NCBI GenBank assembly: GCA_013397695.1 | Contig: VYZI01000067.1 | Location: 1,009,619-1,073,618, forward strand | Direction: 5' to 3' | DNA length: 64,000 bases | Source: Centropus unirufus | Lineage: Eukaryota; Chordata; Aves; Cuculiformes; Centropidae | In this document: one piece after another, positions 1 through 14,349 of the stretch | How the letters are laid out: the number at the start of each line of letters is the position of its first letter | Numbering within the stretch: the first letter of the stretch is position 1 | Made by a program: the position numbers and the translations under genes | The notes under the pieces: generated by a model | Told to the model about the DNA's origin: nothing | Database searches by the model: none | What the model saw: the letters and a program-made list of their open reading frames with translations, nothing else

Positions 1-3000
1 AACTATCTGTTTTAACTGTCTGTAGAAGTTCATACTTTTACCACAGTAATACGTGCTTGCTTGGGCTCATACATCAAATTATAATAAATATATAATATGG
101 AAACAGCAATACTGAGGTAGTAAAGGAGTTAAATTATTTCAACTTTATTTTTCTGCTAGGAACACGTCTTTATATAGACATGCACACATATGTATTTATA
201 ACAGCATAAATGTTTTAATTTATAAGACAAAGCTCCAAGCCTTGTTCCTCCCTTAGTAATTATTGAAATGGCTTGTATAGCAAGAGAAAGAACAAATTCT
301 ATGTGCAACGATTAATTACATGAAAGTAATCAGTGTAAATAAATCTATTAAATATAAATTTCATAATGGTGCTTTTATTGGTGTAGAGGGAATAACAAAG
401 CATTTCTAGCCTCTATAAAAAGCGTCATTATTGTCATAATTTTAGACTGATGTGTTATTATCCTCATCTAAAATACTTTTATTACTTATGTTGTAAATTC
501 GTATTGGAAGGTTGTTTTACCTGAAGGGATTTCAAGTTACCTAATTCATAATCTAGTTGTGTGCAATATTGACCATCATATTACTCAGCTATAATTGGGA
601 AGCATCACTTGAAAAAGTGTTACACTTATTACTACCACACCAAAACCATTGCCCATAGTTCTGCAAGGCATTAAATTGTTCAAAGTCAGTTTAAAAGCAC
701 AAGAAAATATTATAATGATGCAGCTGAAAATACTAAGCCTTTGTCTTATTGGAATTTTGATTACTTTTGAATCACTGTGGATCTAATTGTATTATTCCAT
801 CAGATAAACAAACTTCCTCACTTAAGCCCATACACAGATCACTTGCATTAGGAATTGTGTTTGAAAGTGGTTTGACAATTTATGACATAGGATGGATCAT
901 GATTTCAACTGTTTGCTTTTTTCTTCTCAAAAAAATATTTTATTAATATTATTGCTCTTTTATTTTATTTTCTTCTGCTCCGCCAATCTGTAGAAGGTTC
1001 ATGTGCACATAATTATCCAGATTTTTGGGCAGTTACTCTTCTGAAATGCGGTGGGAGAAAAGATGGAGTTGCCTTCAAGCTAGGCGGTATATAGTATATT
1101 AGATTGCAATTGTTAAATTGTTGAGAGCTTTCTTTCAGATGTAGAGGGCCTAGAATTCATTCTATGCTTTGTTTAAGAGGCTCCCACATTTATTCCTCTG
1201 CCACCAGGAAAAATGTTTGGATCTGCTCATGCAGAGAAGGGAATGAAGATGGGTTTTCCTTCACCTTAGGTGAAAGCTGCTCTATGGAGATGTTTGTGGA
1301 TGGAGTATGGGCTAAGTGAAGAACAACCTCTTCCTTCAAGTTGTATCAAAGGACTTGAAGCAGCCAAAGATACTTGCATGATGTTTGATCCTATACTTCT
1401 GTATTGAGCATACTATAAAGCTGAAAAGAGGATCAGAGAGAGACATGGGTAGAAAAATGCCTGAGCTTTGAGACTCGATCAGCTTCACCCGTCAGCTGGA
1501 GGACAAAGATCTTTCTGCCAAAGCTGAGATGCTTATGGATGTCTGGGGATTAATGAGGCCCTTGTGAAGTGAAGGGTTTTAGGGGATTGAGGCACTGCAT
1601 TTATTTGTCTGAAATCAAAGGTCAAAGTTTCTGCGCTTCTTTCAGTCCATACCTGTGGCTTTTGGGGTCTTGGTATATAATCGAGGTCACCAGACAGGAC
1701 TCTTTGCATCAGACACTTTTTCTTACACGATGAGCTCTGTAGTTTTCATTAGTGTTACACTGAAAGTATTTTACAATATATATTTCTGAAATGTACTTCA
1801 GGTTGTGACTGAAATTGGTTTATGCTCTTACAACTATATAATTATTAATGATTTGCAGTTGTACTTTTATTAGAGTTTCTAAAATTAAAAGACTAGATCA
1901 GTTATTTAAGGGATTTAGTCAGATTTATTAACACACTTTAAAGCTCTGGTTGAGTGTGAAAGTGGGGTGGAATTCCTATGAGACAGATATTAACTGAGGT
2001 GTCTTAGTAATGGACTTGTCATACTAATAATTACTTTTCTTTTATCAATGTCAGAAATACTTTACAAAATGTAAATTTTTTTCTGAGGACACGAGGAAGC
2101 ACAGAAAAAGAAAATCACTTAATGCATGCGTTTATAAGAGAAATCTTTCAGTAGATCTATTTTACTTATGATATATTTGTTATAGATTTCATCCACTAAT
2201 GGCTTCCATTACTTTCTTGTTCAAATTCTCTATCACAAGACTATCATCAGTGAATTATCTCCCTAGATTTATTTGACCTAGATGGCAATAATTTTGCCAT
2301 GTCTTTGCTTTGGTTTTTTGTCTTTTTTTTGTTGTTGTTTTGTATTTTAGCTTCCAGTAGATTGTACCAATGAAAAAAAAACCAAAACAAACCCAAACCC
2401 CAAACAATTGAGTGTAATTTTCTTCCTCATCTGCATTTACAAGCCCAGCAGGAGGATGTTCATAGATGAACAGATGGACTAGGCACAAACAAATCGCTAC
2501 ATCTGTTAGATTTTGGAATTATGACAGGGTGCTTGAACCCAGCTCTGTGCAAGGAAGATACAAGGGCCAGAGCCTGATAGATTAACTGTGGAGAGGGAGT
2601 GAAAATTTTTTACCCATGCAGAAGGATGGAGTCATGAATTGCCGCTCTTGTGGGGCCACCAGTTCATCTTGTTCGCTTTGGTTCAGTGGCAAAATTCCTC
2701 TCATGGAGAGGAGCAGATTAAGTCTGTCTTGGTGATGCCTGGAACAGCTGGAGATGTGCTCTGTGTCTTAGATATTTACAAAGAGAAAACCAGCTTCCTT
2801 TTCCAAATTCCTGTAGGGTCTAGAGCAGAACAAAAAAACCAAGTTGTTGGTCATACTTACCATCTTATCCACAGGTTTCAAGTGTAAAACAGGAAAATCC
2901 CTCTTCATGAAATTATCCTCAAGTATTGCCTTAAGCACACCATGTCATTTTTAGGATGACTAAAAGGTCTGAATTAAATAAAACCAACCAACCACACGTT

Positions 3001-6000
3001 TATGTGAAACAAAACAGAAAGAATATTTAGGCCAGTTTAATGATCTAGAATGTTTTACAGGATGCTGTGTCAACAAATCAGATTGAGGGAGGTTTGGAAA
3101 TTTGACATAAAATGTAAACAGGGCTGTACCAGGGTAGCTGTAAGGAAATATAATAGTTTATTCCTCCTTTTTGAGTGAGAATGGAAAAATCCTATGTGAA
3201 ATTGTTTTGACTTTATTTTAGGATTATTTTTTGCATAATGTGGAAACTATGTATCCAATATAGTGTTATATTTATATAGTGTCTGTATAATAGTGTGCCT
3301 GACAGATACAAAATAGGTAGGATGTGGGTACTCAAGTCATATGTAAAACTGCTGGCTCTGTCACTCTTCAGGTTTGGCATTTTAGAGGATAATTCTAGTC
3401 ACAAATATTATTGACATGGGAAATGTTATATATCTGTTACTCTTTAGCCTTTTCTTATTTTTGTCTCTTATTTATTGAATGTGTATGTTCGCTGTTTTAT
3501 GTTATGGGTGTTTTGGTACAAAAGCTAGGCATGTGGAAATACTCTTCAGCTGAATATCAATGTAATCCCTATAATAATTTGTGAAACAAAGTATAAAAGC
3601 TTCCTCTTTGAAGCATAATCGGGTATCCCTCAAGGACTGCATATGAAACAGCACATGATGATGTTATCAACTGGGAGATATGATTCATTGTATCCACGAA
3701 CTAGGTAGTTTACATATTTAAGTGTGAGTTTAAAGGTCAAGGAATACAGTAGTATTAGAAAATTTTGAGACAATGTGGTCCATGATATCAATCTGTCGGT
3801 GTACATATAATGCTGTACAAATAGCTTTTGATTTCCTAACTTATTATGTACCTATAAATGAGTAATTTTAATTGTTCCTAAAAGAAACAGTTTTAAATTG
3901 GATTTTTAACATAAGATTGTAAGGGAGGTGAAGAGGGAGAATAAGATTGAATTTTGTGTTAGCAAACAAAATTGTTTTTTTAAGAAGCTCAATACATTCA
4001 AAGGAATGTCTTTAGATTTGAATAGAAGTAATTATTATTTTTTTTAATGTGGTTTGTTTTCCTCTTGCATATTTTCTAAGGAGTAATGCTGGTAAATGTT
4101 GTTCAGTGGTAATTCAGAAATAGTTTGCACTTTGCACTGTGTTTTAGAGCTTTTGCTAGTGTGCATCTTCACCTAATAGAGCCAGCCCTACAGCTCCCCA
4201 GTAGCTGTTCTTTAAATGATTTCTCACATCTTTGTTTTCTGTGTATGCATAATGCTAGCAAGAGTTAAAGGCACCGTTTCAAGTTCTTGCAAACACTCCA
4301 TTACCCAAATTACTAGTTAATGAACTATTATGGTCTGTGATGCCTTGCCTCGTGGGAGGAAGCCTCGGAGCTGCCAGGAGCAGATAAATCCACTGGTGGT
4401 TCTGCTCAGTTATTTAAGTGTGCTGAATGTTTGTTCTCTGTCGAGATCACCATCTCAAATCAGTATCCATTCCTTTCCTTTTTCTCAGTTCTTTATTAAA
4501 ACTAATTTTGAGCTGCTTGTGCATAGCTGGATATTTTGCAACCACCTGCACTGATGGTATTTGCTCTTGTATATCCAGTGCAGTATTATTGGCGTAAAGT
4601 GTGGACCTTCATCATCTGAATTTTATTTTTTGCATTCCATTTCATCTGTATTTGCATTTTCTCAGTTATGTGACCAGAATCCTCAAACAGTGCATTCCTA
4701 GTTTAAGTTTTCAGTTAAACAAGACTTTAGCCAATGACATTGTTTGTGTTAGGACAAAGCTTTGTTGCTATTGCAGTTTGTAAAGCTGTGTGCTTTAGCA
4801 CATTAATAAAGATGGTTCAACTAATTCTGTCAGAGAACTGGAGTAATGTGTCTTAAATCATACTTTGCAGAAAACTGCTTAGATTCATGCCACGATATTA
4901 TGGTGTCCTATCAGATCTGGCAAGTAATTCAGTGTAGTTTCTTCCAGTTTTGAATCTATTTTAACTGAGGCTTTCAAGTTGTTTGAAAAAACAACTTGAA
5001 AAAAAAAACCCCATGTGCTAGAATGTGTTGGTGGGGAAATAATTGTTTATATTTATTGTGCAGGAACAATATTATGAATTCCAAGTAACCAGAGGTGGTA
5101 GAAATATGTGAAGGTCAACCATAATATAGAAGCTTTTTGGCACTTTGTAACATTGCTTTGGCTTGGGCATTTGAGTATATTTAATGTGAAGCCAAGAATC
5201 TATGCATTTAAATTTAAATGTTGTACTGCCTTTTAGAAGTAGTCCATTTATCTTCTGCTGTATTATCCCCTAGTTCTCTTTAAATTCCTTGGAGTTACTG
5301 TTACTCTTGTTATCCTTTCTATTTATGCTTTGAAAGCTCTGTTGATATTCTCAAATTCTTGCAAAGTGATAGAATCCTTTGAAGTTTTTGTATCTTTCCC
5401 CCAATACAGGGTTTGTTTAGTGATATTTCACTCTTCTGTTTTGTTTTACAGTCTTAGAAGACTGAAGTTCATACTTCTATCTTTATCTCCCACATAATTT
5501 TGATTTTTTTCTTGTCCTTCGTGTCAGGATATCATTCAGCCTTGAAACTCAACTAACTTTTGCTTGCCAACAAGTAATTCCTGATTTTTTTTTTAGTCCT
5601 TCTGAACACCCTATTGTAGATCAAAACTGTATTACAGTCTGAAACTGCTCAACTCTACAAAACCTGACTCTTTACTTTTAAAATATTCATAGACTCTACT
5701 TCCTTTTCATGCTTTGTCTCAATTTCCCTTGTAATTTTGAGTGTGGTAGATGTCCTGTGTCAATAGTATTTAATTGTCGGTCTACCCAGATCAAGGCCTG
5801 CTGAAAATTGCTTCACAACTTGGAATATCCAAAACCAGAACGACTTTCTGAATGCCTCCCTTCTTGCCCGCTCTCACTGCTTGTGATACAATCTCTGCTT
5901 TTGCTGTCCCCTTATTTCCTGGTGTGTGAATGCTGCTGGGACTCTCTGGCCATTCTATGATTCTAACTTGTGCCTGCTGCCTCATGCCACTTATCAACCT

Positions 6001-9000
6001 TTGATGCCTGTTGTAGTAATGAAGACAAAATATCAGGAGAAAGCTATTAATTTCTGAGAATTAGATAGCATCAAAAGGCCCAGTATAAATATAACTGTGC
6101 TTTCACCTTGCCAGCTAGTTTTGTCCTTGCTCATTATGAGAGGAGAGAAGGGGAAGTGCTAGGGAAAGGAAGAAAGCCATTTCAAAGCTGTGGTGGAAAG
6201 GATTGAGAGAGCTCTGGTGCTCGGGTTCCTGCAGTGACCATGTGTTGACTGATGTGGTAAGGAAGACAAGGCAAAAACATCACAAGAAAGCAAAGCATTT
6301 ATTTGGAATTGAAAAATGACTCTTCTCAGCCCTGGCTACTGCAGAAAACAGCAGTTGTATCAAATGTGATACTCAATAACTAATGAGGAGGTGGCTGTAT
6401 AATTTAATAATAAGTACAAGTTAATAATCGTTCAGAGCATTAATGCAGCCATTCACAGTTTGTGTCATCTTTGTTTAATTTTGATATAGGTAGGTAATTC
6501 CTTAAGGTCTGATAATAATCCTTGTAGTTTGTCATATCCAAGACTTGCAAGACTAACGGAGGTGAGCTAATGTCTGATTAATATTAATGTTTGACTATCT
6601 CTCTTTATTTTTTCTTTTTCATTTAGAACTGAAGAGGCAGCACATTTCTCATACACAAACCCCTGTACATGTGATCTCAAGTTGAACAGAAATTAAATGA
6701 CATCCTTTGTTCCTTAAAGTCTCTGGCAAACAATGTATCTTTACACCATGAGTCATATCTGATGCCAACTTAAAAATAGTGAATATTGAATCACTCCTGA
6801 AAAGGCATTCATCTGGAGGACACCATTTTTCAATTTTTATATTCTTTTTCTCAGGATCAGGGGAGGAGAAAAAATTAGTAGCTTAAATAGTTTTTTGTTT
6901 TTCTTTAAAAAACAAGCTATTGATTTATTAGTAAAATAACAGTTTCTGTAGTTGACAGGCTTTTATACTATATTTTAGGAAGCAAATTCCTATTCTTTGC
7001 ATAACATTGATTGAAGATTATTTCAGTTTATTTCAGGAGAAAAACTTTAAAAAGGCAGTTTTTTCATGAAGGTTCCAAAGGACTCGCAGTAAAGAAACTG
7101 TTCTCATTTACTGAATTCTGTGCTTTCTTACTGACTTGAGAAATGGAAGGTAAGACTTATTACGGCTGGAGGCACTTCTACTGTGTAAATGAATTGAGAT
7201 AGTGAGGTTCACACATCTCACCTCTGAAAGAACTTATCTAGATGCAGCTTAACTTGGGCTCTCTGGTACTTCAGCCCATATTTGTGAAGCCATTGTTATA
7301 CAGACTTACAGACTTGCTTTAAAATACTGTAAGAAACAATTTTCTGTATTACTTGCTGACTGGTAATTCATCTCACGGAAGTGGTCTGTTCAATTTGCTC
7401 TATTCAATAAACAAACATAACACATCCCAACCTAATGAGCAATAAGACCAAACCAATTATTCTGTCATTAATTAGTCAGAATTTGACTAACAGCTGATAA
7501 AGTGCTTTTCACCTGCTTATGATAAAACCTTTTGCAGGTGGCATCGCTGATGTACAGAGAGACTGATTTGCTGAGGGCAAATAACAGCAAATGGGAAATA
7601 TTACTTAGTTTTACTGGGGCCCAGACCTGTTCCCTGGGCAGAAAGACCTCGATTTCACTGAGATGGCTGACTGTTCTGGTATCATTACTGAAACTAATGC
7701 TGAAGAACATCTAGACTTCATAAAAATTGTAAATAATTGTGAATCATTATATTTTTTTTAGCACCAATAATACTGTATTTCCACTTACTGTAAAATTACT
7801 CCTCAGCATTGGTAAGAATATTCAGGGGTGGAGAAATGATTTTTTTGTTTATGTAAGAATAGCTTCAAGATATCAGGAGTTGACATGGGCAACCCAGATG
7901 TTTTTAATTCTGAAAATTGAGAAATAGATTTTGAACAGGAAAGCTATCTTGTTTGATTGCTATCCTCCTTCCTGAGGATGCATGAACATTCCCCAGTTCT
8001 CGGCTAAGATGTCATTTATATAAAAATATGGAGCAGACACAGTCTCTGGGCATCTGTGCAGAGCCTTAGGAAGATCTTGAAGGAGTCAAAAGAAAAATCA
8101 ATGACAACTACATCATCTGTATTGTCATCAGGTACTAAATCCCCTATCAAATCTCTTCAAGTATATCTCATAATGTCTATTTTCTTATTATCTTTTCTTA
8201 AATCAGGGGAACTGCAAACACAGCTTACAGATGATTTAAAAAATGTAACACAATAGCGTTGGGAAATGCTAACTTTAATTTCTGCAAAAATGTCTTTTCT
8301 GAAAAGACACGCTTGGATTTCATGCTGAGCAAGCAACGTGGTAGGATTTCCACACAAGTGTGGAGTAGGATACTAAACTTTTGGTTTTTGCAATTGGTGT
8401 AATGGTTGGTGTAATGGTCTGCACAGGATCTGAAGCACAAAACTTCCTTTGAGGACAGGCTGTGTATTGCGATGTCTCGCTTCTTCTGAAGTCAGCAAGA
8501 GCCATTGGAATGCGAGACACAGGGAACACTTTCACCTGCTCTGATGTGACTTTTCTACAAAGAAAATTTTTGTTTTGTTTTTTTTTTCTGACTACTTAAT
8601 TCAAACAAAGCATGTAATATTTTTATCCCATAAATTTGAGGACGTATCTGCCATTTATAAATACATTTGAATGTATGAGGAATTTTTAAGGAAAGACTTA
8701 AAATAATCTCACTCATGGGTCACACAGTATGCACATGTATGGATCACTTCTCTTGGAAGCTTCTTTATATCTTCTATTCAGTAGCTGGGTCCAATGGCTA
8801 ACACAATATTTTTCAGTGAGTTGACTCTTCTGTAATTAATATGGAATGACAGTCTTTAAATACGTGCTGAGGCTTCTACTGTTTCTTGGTCTGCTGCTGA
8901 GGTATCCCTGTGTTTTTGGTTTTTTTGGGGGCTTTTTTTGTTTTTTTTTTGTCTTTCAGGGATGGTAGTTTACATTTAAAACAGTCTGGACTATTTTGAC

Positions 9001-10407
9001 CTGTCCTTTGTCATTTCTTATAACTGATGTACTCTTTCCACCCTTTCTCAAACATTGCTGGTGTATGTCTCATGGATGGATGGCAAGATTTGGTCTTTCA
9101 AGTGGCATCTGTCCTTTCTGTAATCCCATTCCCTTACACTGTTGTTGAGCCAATATTTTGAGCCAGTATTTGCAGGAAGGAGTGGTGGTAAAGGGTTTTA
9201 TAGTCAAATATTTGGGAACTGTGACTCTACCATGCTCTGTGAAAGACATTTATCAAAAAACAGAAAAAAACAAGGATGTTTGAGTTACAACTCCCATGTT
9301 CTCTTGCTAGACTAAGCTAATCAAAAAGTAAAATGGCTGGGTTTACAGGACATGCCTTTGAGAGATATTTGTGATCTCTTCACTGAACCAACCACAGTGG
9401 TTTCCCAGGTACAAGTTAGATGGTAGCAACAAAGATGGTTCTATCTCCAGCTTTTCAACTTCTTCACCAGTGTTCTCTTGCCTCGTACTTCTACTGGATT
9501 GTAGAAGCAAACCGATCTGCTACCTTTAGTCTCTCTAGGGATCAATAGTTGTAAATATCTCTTGACAGTAGACATCCATCACAATGTTCAGGAAACTGCA
9601 TATAGTTGCAAATGAAAGATGATTTTGAAGGCTGAATCTGACTTTCGTGTGTCTCAAGACTTTTAGTCTTTGCTTCCCTTGCCTTGGTTATTGGATTCTG
9701 CATCAGTATGAGTGTCTGAACACCAAATCCCAGTGACACAGAATGGAGCATGAAAAAGTTGGCCAGTTTAAAACTTTTAATGAGCCAGGGAACTAGTTTG
9801 ACACAAATAAGCAAAAGGAGCTTGCCAAAATGTAAAGGTGAAAGTAAGTTTCTTTTCTCTTTCCTTCTATATTTTCAGTTCAAGCCTTTTTGTTCCAGAT
9901 GAGTGCTGGATTTCTGTAGGAAAAGCCAATTTTCAGCCTGTCTCTGTAACCAGAACTTCCACAATACAATTTCATTTCCCAATTACTGCGTTTTTTTTTT
10001 TTTTTCAGTTCACATCTAAACCTTCAACAGACTTTTTTTTAAGTAAGAATTTTCACTGCCAATTCCCGAAAAGGTGTTGCTGTTTTCACCAGGTAATGTT
10101 TTGTGATTTAATGATCTGGGCTTTAGAACTTAGTGTTTCATGCTGATAACAATTTTCAGGTTTTCTACTTAGAGGCTCTTGAGAGTTGCCCTGCGAAGAA
10201 GTGCATTTAATGGTATTGCTGTGTATTGTAGTTATTAATGGAAGTGTCAAGTCTGACATACTTGAACCAATAGTTTAATGCACTTTCCTTACCATTCCCA
10301 GAATTATCAGTCCAGCTCTTGAATTGTTGCACATATGCCAGTACACAGATAAGAGCAAGAGGTTCTGGTGCCTCCGATCCACCTGTGTTCCAAGCGTTCG
10401 TGTAAAT
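1..10407. other. Intergenic, no gene seen
   Basis: AT-rich single-copy-looking DNA. Open frames here are short (about 100 codons or fewer), show no recognisable domain and are not framed by a consistent exon series. Visible structure is limited to homopolymer T runs (for example 9991-10007), a perfect hairpin at 4972-5001, a short palindrome at 8291-8309 and a 12-bp doublet at 8394-8417. I see no tRNA, rRNA or retroelement in it. Confidence 0.7.
4972..5001. repeat. Perfect 13-bp inverted repeat with GAAA loop
   Basis: The left arm TTTCAAGTTGTTT (4972-4984) is exactly complementary to AAACAACTTGAAA (4989-5001), leaving a four-base GAAA loop. The element is followed by an A-run. No gene is adjacent, so a role as an RNA structure is only a possibility. 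Confidence 0.8.
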
Positions 10408-10574
10408 CCTAGAATCATTTGGGTTGGAAGGGACCTTAATGATCATCCAGTTCCAACCACAATGCCATGGGCAGGGATGCCTTCCGTGGAACAGGTTGTT
10501 CAAAGCCCCATCCAACGTGGCCTTGAACACCTCCAGGGATGGGGCAGCCACGACTTCTCAGGACAACTTGTTCA
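10408..10574 (-). mobile_element. CR1 LINE fragment (3' part)
   Basis: The plus strand reads as the reverse complement of a CR1 3' region. It has AGAATCATTTGGGTTGG, then GGAAGGGACCTTAATGATCATC, the GCCATGGGCAGGGATGCC block, and the stretch reading as (CC)CATCCAAC-TGGCCTTGAACACCTCCAGGGATGGGGCAGCC when checked piece by piece. These blocks are typical of avian CR1 copies. It is 5'-truncated, as most CR1 copies are, and carries no open reverse transcriptase frame. The overlapping short frames on both strands are shadows of this repeat. Confidence 0.9.
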
Positions 10575-10924
10575 AGTGATAAAGAAGTTAACTCACTAAG
10601 ATAATATGAGCAGTCATTTCCCCCATATCTGTGAAGAGGGAAAAAGCAGAGCATTCAAACCGTTGTTTTAAAATGCTGGAGAAGCTGAGAGATTTACTTC
10701 TATGAAGCCCGTGCTATTATGAGCTTTGAAAGGCTCACTTGACCATTTTGAGTAACTCATGAGTAGCTCTTCAACAAAATATTATTCACCTGCTATTTCT
10801 GCCTCTTCACTTCAAAATTGTTTCAAGCAATATTATTTAACAATTTTGCTGTAGTCAATGTGAAAACCTCTCATGTTCTGCTTCTACAGTTCTTCATTTT
10901 ACCTACTGATTTTTTTTTCTTGGG

Positions 10925-11070
10925 AATCACAGAATAAGTTATGTAGGAAAAAACCTCAGGAGGTCATTTGATCCAAACCTCCAGTCTAAGTGGGTCTAAC
11001 TTTAGATCAAGTTGCTCAGGATCTTGCACAGCCAAATCCTGGATATCCTCAAGGATTGAAATTTTAACAT
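10925..11070 (-). mobile_element. Older, diverged CR1 LINE fragment
   Basis: The plus strand begins AATCACAGAATAAGTTATG, followed by CTCAGGAGGTCATTTGATCC and then AGATCAAGTTGCTCAGGATC with GCACAGCCAAATCCTGGAT. This order matches the reverse complement of an older CR1 subfamily. It is much more diverged than the copy at 10408-10574, so the right-hand limit is approximate. Confidence 0.65.
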
Positions 11071-13854
11071 TGCTGATAAAATGTTGCTTGATTGCTGCCT
11101 TGCAGAACTGGGGCCTAATGTACTTTAGCCTAAACACTTTAATAATTAACATTCAGGTGGTCATCAAAGTTGGAATTTCTGTGATGAATCTGTGACGTGG
11201 GACAGCCCTCAGAAAAGTGTTGGATTTTTATAGCTGTGTACCCTCAAATGAGATGATGAGAAAATAGTACTCAGGACTCAATGCTTTCCTGTAAAGGAAC
11301 AAGCAGTATTGAATCAGTTAATCTCTAAGAGTTTGCCAGAATTGTTGCTGGGTAGTCCACTAATATTAGATTATTGTGACAAGACAGTTTTGAAGTAATT
11401 CTCAGTAAAATGATTCTGTTGAAATGGTTCTATTTCATGTTTGAACTTAGGTGACTTCAGATTCAATGGGATCTTTAATTCATTGAAGAGTATCCCAATA
11501 TCTCTTTTTCACTGGCAGAAATTAACCTCAGAAATAAGGTTAAATGGATTGACTTGTAGGACATTGCCATATAATATTTTAAGAATAAACTGACTAGGGT
11601 GTGATTCTTTGTTTTTCTTTCTTTTTGTATAATGTACTCTGGCTGTGCACATGTCTGTAAAGATTTCAGTTTTCCTAAAAAAAAGTATCTACCCCAGCTG
11701 AACAGTCTATTCAGAGCTTTTTTTTTGTGCTGGATAAATTTACATATCTAAAATTGTTTTAAAACACATTCTGGCTATATAAGTACTAATGTACATGAAA
11801 GCTACATATAGTATATTTGAATTAAATATGACCATGTCTACAAAATTACTGTAGAATTTCATTAAATACATACTGCTACATACAATTCTTGTAAATGAAG
11901 CTATGGATTACCATGCCTCTTCTAGAAGAACTAAGGCAAATTATTATACCTTAGAAATGTTGATACACCACTTTTATATTGCCATAAAGGAAAAGATGAC
12001 ATAATTTCACACACAGAACCTAATTTAAAAAAATGTTAATAATATATGTTTTGTGATATCTCTGTTCTTTCAAACATACAGGATATATCAGAGGAAAAAA
12101 GTGAATTTCAAGGATAAAACATTTTTCTCATTTCTGTTTGGATTTCTTTGTTTTTAGATACTCCTTTTAGCAGTGGACAGGGTTCTGGGGCAGTGATCTT
12201 TCTCCATAGTTTTCCTCCTGGGAGAACTTTACATCGTTAGAGTGCAGTGAGGAATGGGAATGAGCATCCAATATCAGGAAACTCATTCAATTTATTGTGA
12301 CCTGCGTTGTGGGAAATGCGTAGTCATATTGCTTTCCTAATTTCTCTTTCATGTTGGCTCACTCCCAAACAAGACTTAACAAGAGCAGATTCATCTGGAA
12401 ATGTATTTTTTTTCTTGTTATTCCTGTTTTTGCCAAATTTTCAATTAAAAGTGTTCTGCAAGCCAAGAAACCTGCCCCTCCTCTCTGCTCTTCACCCCTA
12501 CCACCTTTCTTTTTTTTCATGAAGTTTTTGCTATTTGGAATATTTTTGTATTTATATAACTTCATTTTATGTGTACACGTATAAATATTTGAGAATATTT
12601 TCCCTGGAAAGGCTTGATAGGGATGCTCCATAAATTTTAGAGAGCAGAGAGATGCCAAAGTTTCTCTAACTGGGACAGCAATGTAGTTTATGAAGGAATG
12701 AGATTCTAGTCCTAAAGAGCAGAGCAGATCCTTAAATCTCTTCCACTCTGTATGAGAAAATTAACACCTGTGTTATATCAATCTGTACGATAAGGAATCT
12801 CTCTCTTCTAGGAAAAGAGATTTGACATCAATAAATGTCAAATCCTTAAAATCCAAAGTGAATAATATTCTTCTCACTGGCCAGCTGTACTTTATTATTT
12901 TTTTTTTCCTCCCTGTAATTTTTTGTGGAAAATATGAATGCTTTTTGAGGTAGTTCAGTTTCACAGTATTGAGAGCGCTGCGCTACATCTAAATCATGTA
13001 ATAACAGCCTCAGTAACAGCCTAGGACTAGTGACTTTCCCTATTAAATGAACAAAGAGAAATGGGATTTTTCACACACAAAAGAAAGCTGAATAAGTTAG
13101 ACTCTGTCTGGTAAAAGACTCGGTTTGATCACTGAAAAGCCATTCAGGTATTCTGTGATCATTTACTTGTTAGTTTTCGAGTTAGAATTAAGTCATCTGA
13201 GCCATTGTGCTTCCTGGAGGAACCAGAGCATTTCCAAAGAAAAGGACCTTAATGTGAATGTGACCCATGGCCCTCCTTAAAATGTTTAAATGAGAGAAAA
13301 GAAAAAAGAAATCATAAACTCTCTTGTCATCTTGAAAATGTTTGGGGCTGAGATGTGCTCATGAAGCACTTCCTCTCTGCACCTTGAGGAGAAAGAGTGA
13401 ATGGGCTCTTTGTATTATCTCGGAGTGAGAGACTAATAGAATTTAATATAGTGCTAAAATGTGTACTGAGCCGGGAGGAGGGATGATTTTCCCCCTACAT
13501 GTGATGGGCGACATGTTGGTTGACATCAGGGAACTTGCCACAAAAAAGTACAACTAGGAAAATGAAGATAAAGAGGAAAAACAGCTTGCTGGGGCTGGCA
13601 TTGTAACACTCGCTGGTCAGTGCACAAAGGAAAAGTAATGCCTGAAACACCCCATGCAAGCGAGGACTTGCTGCTCTACTTAAACACTTCTCCAAAAGAG
13701 AACTTACCTCAGGGGTTAGGGCAAAAGCGAGTGACTTTATCAAAATTTCGTCTTACTCTTTTATGTAAAAAGAATTAAAAAAGTGAGTAAAACTTATCCA
13801 CCCAGAATTTGACGAAGTACCATTTTAAGCCCTAAGATTTAATTGCCCACATGG
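11071..13854. other. Intergenic, no gene seen
   Basis: AT-rich sequence without a recognisable gene or repeat family. Overlapping frames of about 70-100 codons at 12307-12658 lie over T-rich runs on both strands and look like chance openness. Confidence 0.65.
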
Positions 13855-14349
13855 GCAGAAAACAGATTCTGTGTTCAGTTTTGGGCCCCTCAGTGCAAGA
13901 AAGGTATCAAGCTGCTGGAGCATGTCCAGAGGAAGGCAATGAGGCTGGTGACGGGTTTGGGACATACCATCATGATGAGCGCCTGAGGAAGCTGGGGTTT
14001 AGCCTGGAGAGGAGAAGGTTGAGGGGCAACCTTATTGCTCTCCAGCTATCTTGTTGTATCGAGGCGGGGGTGCTGGTCTCTTCTCCCAAGTGAGAAGTGA
14101 CAGAACAAGAGGAAATGGCCTCAAGTTGCCACAGGGGAGATTTAGGTTGGATCTTAGAAAGAATCTCTACTGAAAGAGTGGTGAAGCACTGGAACAGGTA
14201 GCCCAGGGAAGCGGTTGAGTCACCAACACTGGAAGTGTTTAAAAAAAAAAGTAGATATGGTGGGTTAGGAGGCATGGTAGTGTTGGGCTGATGTTTCAAC
14301 TTGATGATCTTGGAGGTCTTTCCAACCTTACTAATTCTATGATTCTGTA
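13855..14349 (+). mobile_element. CR1 LINE fragment, reverse-transcriptase end and 3' tail
   Basis: Sense-strand CR1. It starts within the end of the reverse-transcriptase region (GTTTTGGGCCCCTCAGTGCA, then GTCCAGAGGAAGGCAATGAG and GCCTGGAGAGGAGAAGG). It continues through GAAATGGCCTCAAGTTGCC and AGCACTGGAACAGGTAGCCC, then GATGATCTTGGAGGTCTTTCC, and ends in the diagnostic 8-mer repeat ATTCTATGATTCTGTA at 14334-14349. Sequence is missing after about 14055 relative to a typical copy, where CTCCAGCTAT is followed directly by the later AAGTGAGAAGTGACAGAACA block. Not functional. Confidence 0.92.

Noticed and set aside
8394..8417. 12-bp doublet TTGGTGTAATGG
   Set aside because: Too short to distinguish from chance slippage.
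13851..14299. Frames of 80-109 codons as genes
   Set aside because: They lie wholly inside a CR1 fragment. The CR1 coding pieces are out of frame and internally deleted.
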